NCBI GenBank assembly: GCA_016522385.1
Contig: JAEKFU010000074.1
Coordinates: 1-6,004, forward strand
DNA from: Pseudomonadota bacterium
GTDB taxonomy: Bacteria > Pseudomonadota > Alphaproteobacteria > Rhizobiales > Aestuariivirgaceae
Direction of reading: 5' to 3'
DNA: 6,004 nucleotides
The notes beneath the pieces are model-generated. The model did no database searches. It had not been told where the DNA came from and saw only the letters and a list, made by a program, of their open reading frames with translations. Positions 4,736 through 6,004 of the stretch are shown in pieces; within the stretch, counting starts at the first letter, position 1, and every line of letters begins with the position of its first letter. Both the position numbers and the translations under genes were made by a program.

Positions 4736-5479
4736 TCATAGAAAAGCCCGCGCTATCAGAAAGATGCCGAAAGCCGCCAGGGCGCAATATATCACCATGC
4801 GAAACCGATCCTCAGACAGGCGCGCCCGGATCTTCTGGCCCAAATACAGACCGGCGAAAGCCGGAATAACAGAAGCGGCCGAGATGATCGCATGATCGCC
4901 GCTCAGCAGAGAATAGCGCGACAGTGCGATGCCCAGGGTGACAGTCGCCACGACGAACACCACGCCGAGCGTTTGGACAAAGAGTTCCTTTGGCAGCCGC
5001 AGCGCCTGCAGATACAACACGCCCGGCACCATGAACACACCGACAAGTCCCGTCATGACACCACTGATCAGCCCGGTTAGCGGCGTTAGAAGATGTTCCA
5101 GGCTTTGCGCCCGCGCATATGCGACACCTTGGATGCCGCTCGCAGCATAAATGCACAAAACGATACCAAGGACGGCCGCCAGCAGATCGGGCGAGATTCC
5201 GATGCCGATCCTTAGTCCAACGAAAGTACCCGCGATTGCAGCCACCGCCATTGGCCAGAATCGGCGCAGGATTTCTCCAAATGCCGGCCCTGCCACCGCT
5301 TGCCAGACATTGGTCGCCAACGACGGTACCAGCATCAATGCCATGGCATCTCGCAAACCCAGGGTCGCAGTCAAAATTGCCAGCGATATTGTCGGCAAGC
5401 CAAGCCCGACCACCCCTTTGATCAATCCCGCAAGACCAAACGTCGCTGCAATAAGAATGAGCGTCTCTGCAGCCCACAT
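4736..5479 (-). CDS. TauE/SafE family membrane exporter
   Basis: This 247-residue, almost wholly hydrophobic protein has about 7-8 membrane segments, a normal size for the TauE/SafE (sulfite exporter, DUF81) family. The family's internal duplication is visible. The first half has GLIKGVVGLGLPTISLAIL (18-36) and the second has GLISGVMTGLVGVFMVPGVL (136-155). Known members export sulfite, sulfoacetate or related organosulfur anions, but many have no known substrate. The start at 5479 is preceded by AGGG, 6 nt away, which overlaps the stop codon of the flavin-reductase-like gene. The two genes are 8 bp apart and surely one operon. A link to sulfur metabolism, with the reductase supplying reduced flavin to a desulfonating monooxygenase, is plausible but rests on family association only. 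The stop lies 2 bp from the solo terminal repeat. Confidence 0.87.
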   Translation of the reverse strand: MWAAETLILIAATFGLAGLIKGVVGLGLPTISLAILTATLGLRDAMALMLVPSLATNVWQAVAGPAFGEILRRFWPMAVAAIAGTFVGLRIGIGISPDLLAAVLGIVLCIYAASGIQGVAYARAQSLEHLLTPLTGLISGVMTGLVGVFMVPGVLYLQALRLPKELFVQTLGVVFVVATVTLGIALSRYSLLSGDHAIISAASVIPAFAGLYLGQKIRARLSEDRFRMVIYCALAAFGIFLIARAFL

Positions 5480-5487
5480 GCCAGACC

Positions 5488-6004
5488 CTAGTCAGGCCGA
5501 CGCATGCGGAATGTTTCGGTCACAACGGCATATTCGCTGTAGCCGAGCCGGCTGATCGGCTGCATGCTTGATGTGTCAACCCGGCCGTCATTGATGAACT
5601 GATCGTCAATATAGATGCCAATTACCCGTCCAATGACCAGATGATCATCCACGCTACCATCGTCGCCCGGCAGCGGCACCGTTTGATGGTGGCGGCATTC
5701 CAGAGCCGCTGCAATGCCGGCAATCCGCGGCGGCTTTACCAGCTTGGACGGTGTCTTTTTGAGACCGACGAGCTCGAACTCGTCAACATGCGGCAGGGCA
5801 TGCGTCGAACTGATATTGACCGCTTCGCGCAGGTTCCAAGTCGCCAAGTTGAGCACGAATTCACCCGTTTCTTCGATATTGTTGAGCGAGTCCTTCATTC
5901 CGCCATGACGAGAGACACCTGATCCGAAGGCGACATAATGCGGAGCTTGCGCAAACGCATTGAAGAAACTGTAGGGTGCCAGGTTCACGGTACCATCACT
6001 GGAT
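5488..6004 (-). CDS. Flavin reductase-like (FMN-binding split barrel) protein, 5' end beyond window
   Basis: The frame stays open to the window edge, giving about 171 visible residues beginning SSDGTVNLAPYSFFNAF. The GTG at 5988 is an internal Val of the conserved 'dGxxNLAPYSFF' motif, not the true start, so some 30-40 N-terminal residues are missing. Further signatures are MKDSLNNIEETGEFVLNLAT, LREAVNIS, HLVIGRVIGIYIDD and DGRVDTSSMQPISRLGYSEY. These belong to the flavin reductase-like/DIM6-NTAB family, which binds FMN in a split beta-barrel dimer. Some members reduce FMN with NAD(P)H for a partner monooxygenase. Others are simple flavoproteins of unknown role, so the partner here is unknown. 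It is the upstream gene of the operon with the TauE/SafE exporter. Confidence 0.87.
   Translation of the reverse strand, partial: SSDGTVNLAPYSFFNAFAQAPHYVAFGSGVSRHGGMKDSLNNIEETGEFVLNLATWNLREAVNISSTHALPHVDEFELVGLKKTPSKLVKPPRIAGIAAALECRHHQTVPLPGDDGSVDDHLVIGRVIGIYIDDQFINDGRVDTSSMQPISRLGYSEYAVVTETFRMRRPD

Noticed and set aside
5986..5988. GTG at 5988 as the start of the flavin reductase-like gene
   Set aside because: The in-frame residues before it (SSDGT) continue the conserved NLAPYSFF-preceding motif, and the protein would lack part of its barrel; the gene runs off the window.

Overview
The window looks like chromosomal DNA of an alphaproteobacterium, most likely of the Hyphomicrobiales (Rhizobium/Hoeflea-like). 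The grounds are the moderately GC-rich codon usage, a full CtrA-type box, palindromic intergenic elements of the kind common in that order, and the protein families present. I recognised families by eye; no database was searched.

Layout. (1) 1-152, minus: the first 50 residues of an MFS transporter, cut by the window edge. (2) 292-681, minus: a stand-alone CheY-like receiver protein that has lost its phosphoacceptor Asp and the switch Lys. Upstream of it (724-822) is a perfect CtrA box followed by three DnaA-box-like 9-mers. (3) 978-2457, plus: a MaoC-type hydratase and a CitE/HpcH-type CoA-ester lyase, a pairing that fits C4/C5 dicarboxyl-CoA hydration and cleavage. A ~170-bp element with inverted ends (1434-1606) sits between them and appears to have split what was a 4-bp-spaced gene pair. 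(4) 2637-4103, plus: a polyprenyl-phosphate sugar phosphotransferase-like membrane protein whose catalytic Asp-Glu dyad reads Asn-Ala. (5) 4189-4458, plus: a small DUF3303-type protein. (6) 4455-4722: a MITE-like element with 34-bp near-perfect terminal inverted repeats and internal nested stems, lying between convergent genes. (7) 4736 to the right edge, minus: a TauE/SafE membrane exporter preceded by a flavin-reductase-like protein that runs off the window. The two are 8 bp apart and form an operon.

Three themes stand out. Two proteins (receiver and sugar transferase) keep their fold signatures but lack catalytic residues that define their families, so both are candidate pseudoenzymes with binding or regulatory roles. 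Two different TA-bounded palindromic elements each begin exactly in the stop codon of the upstream gene and regenerate a TAG stop. A compact CtrA/DnaA-type site cluster links the degenerate receiver gene to cell-cycle control.

I see no rRNA, tRNA, CRISPR array or intact transposase gene.
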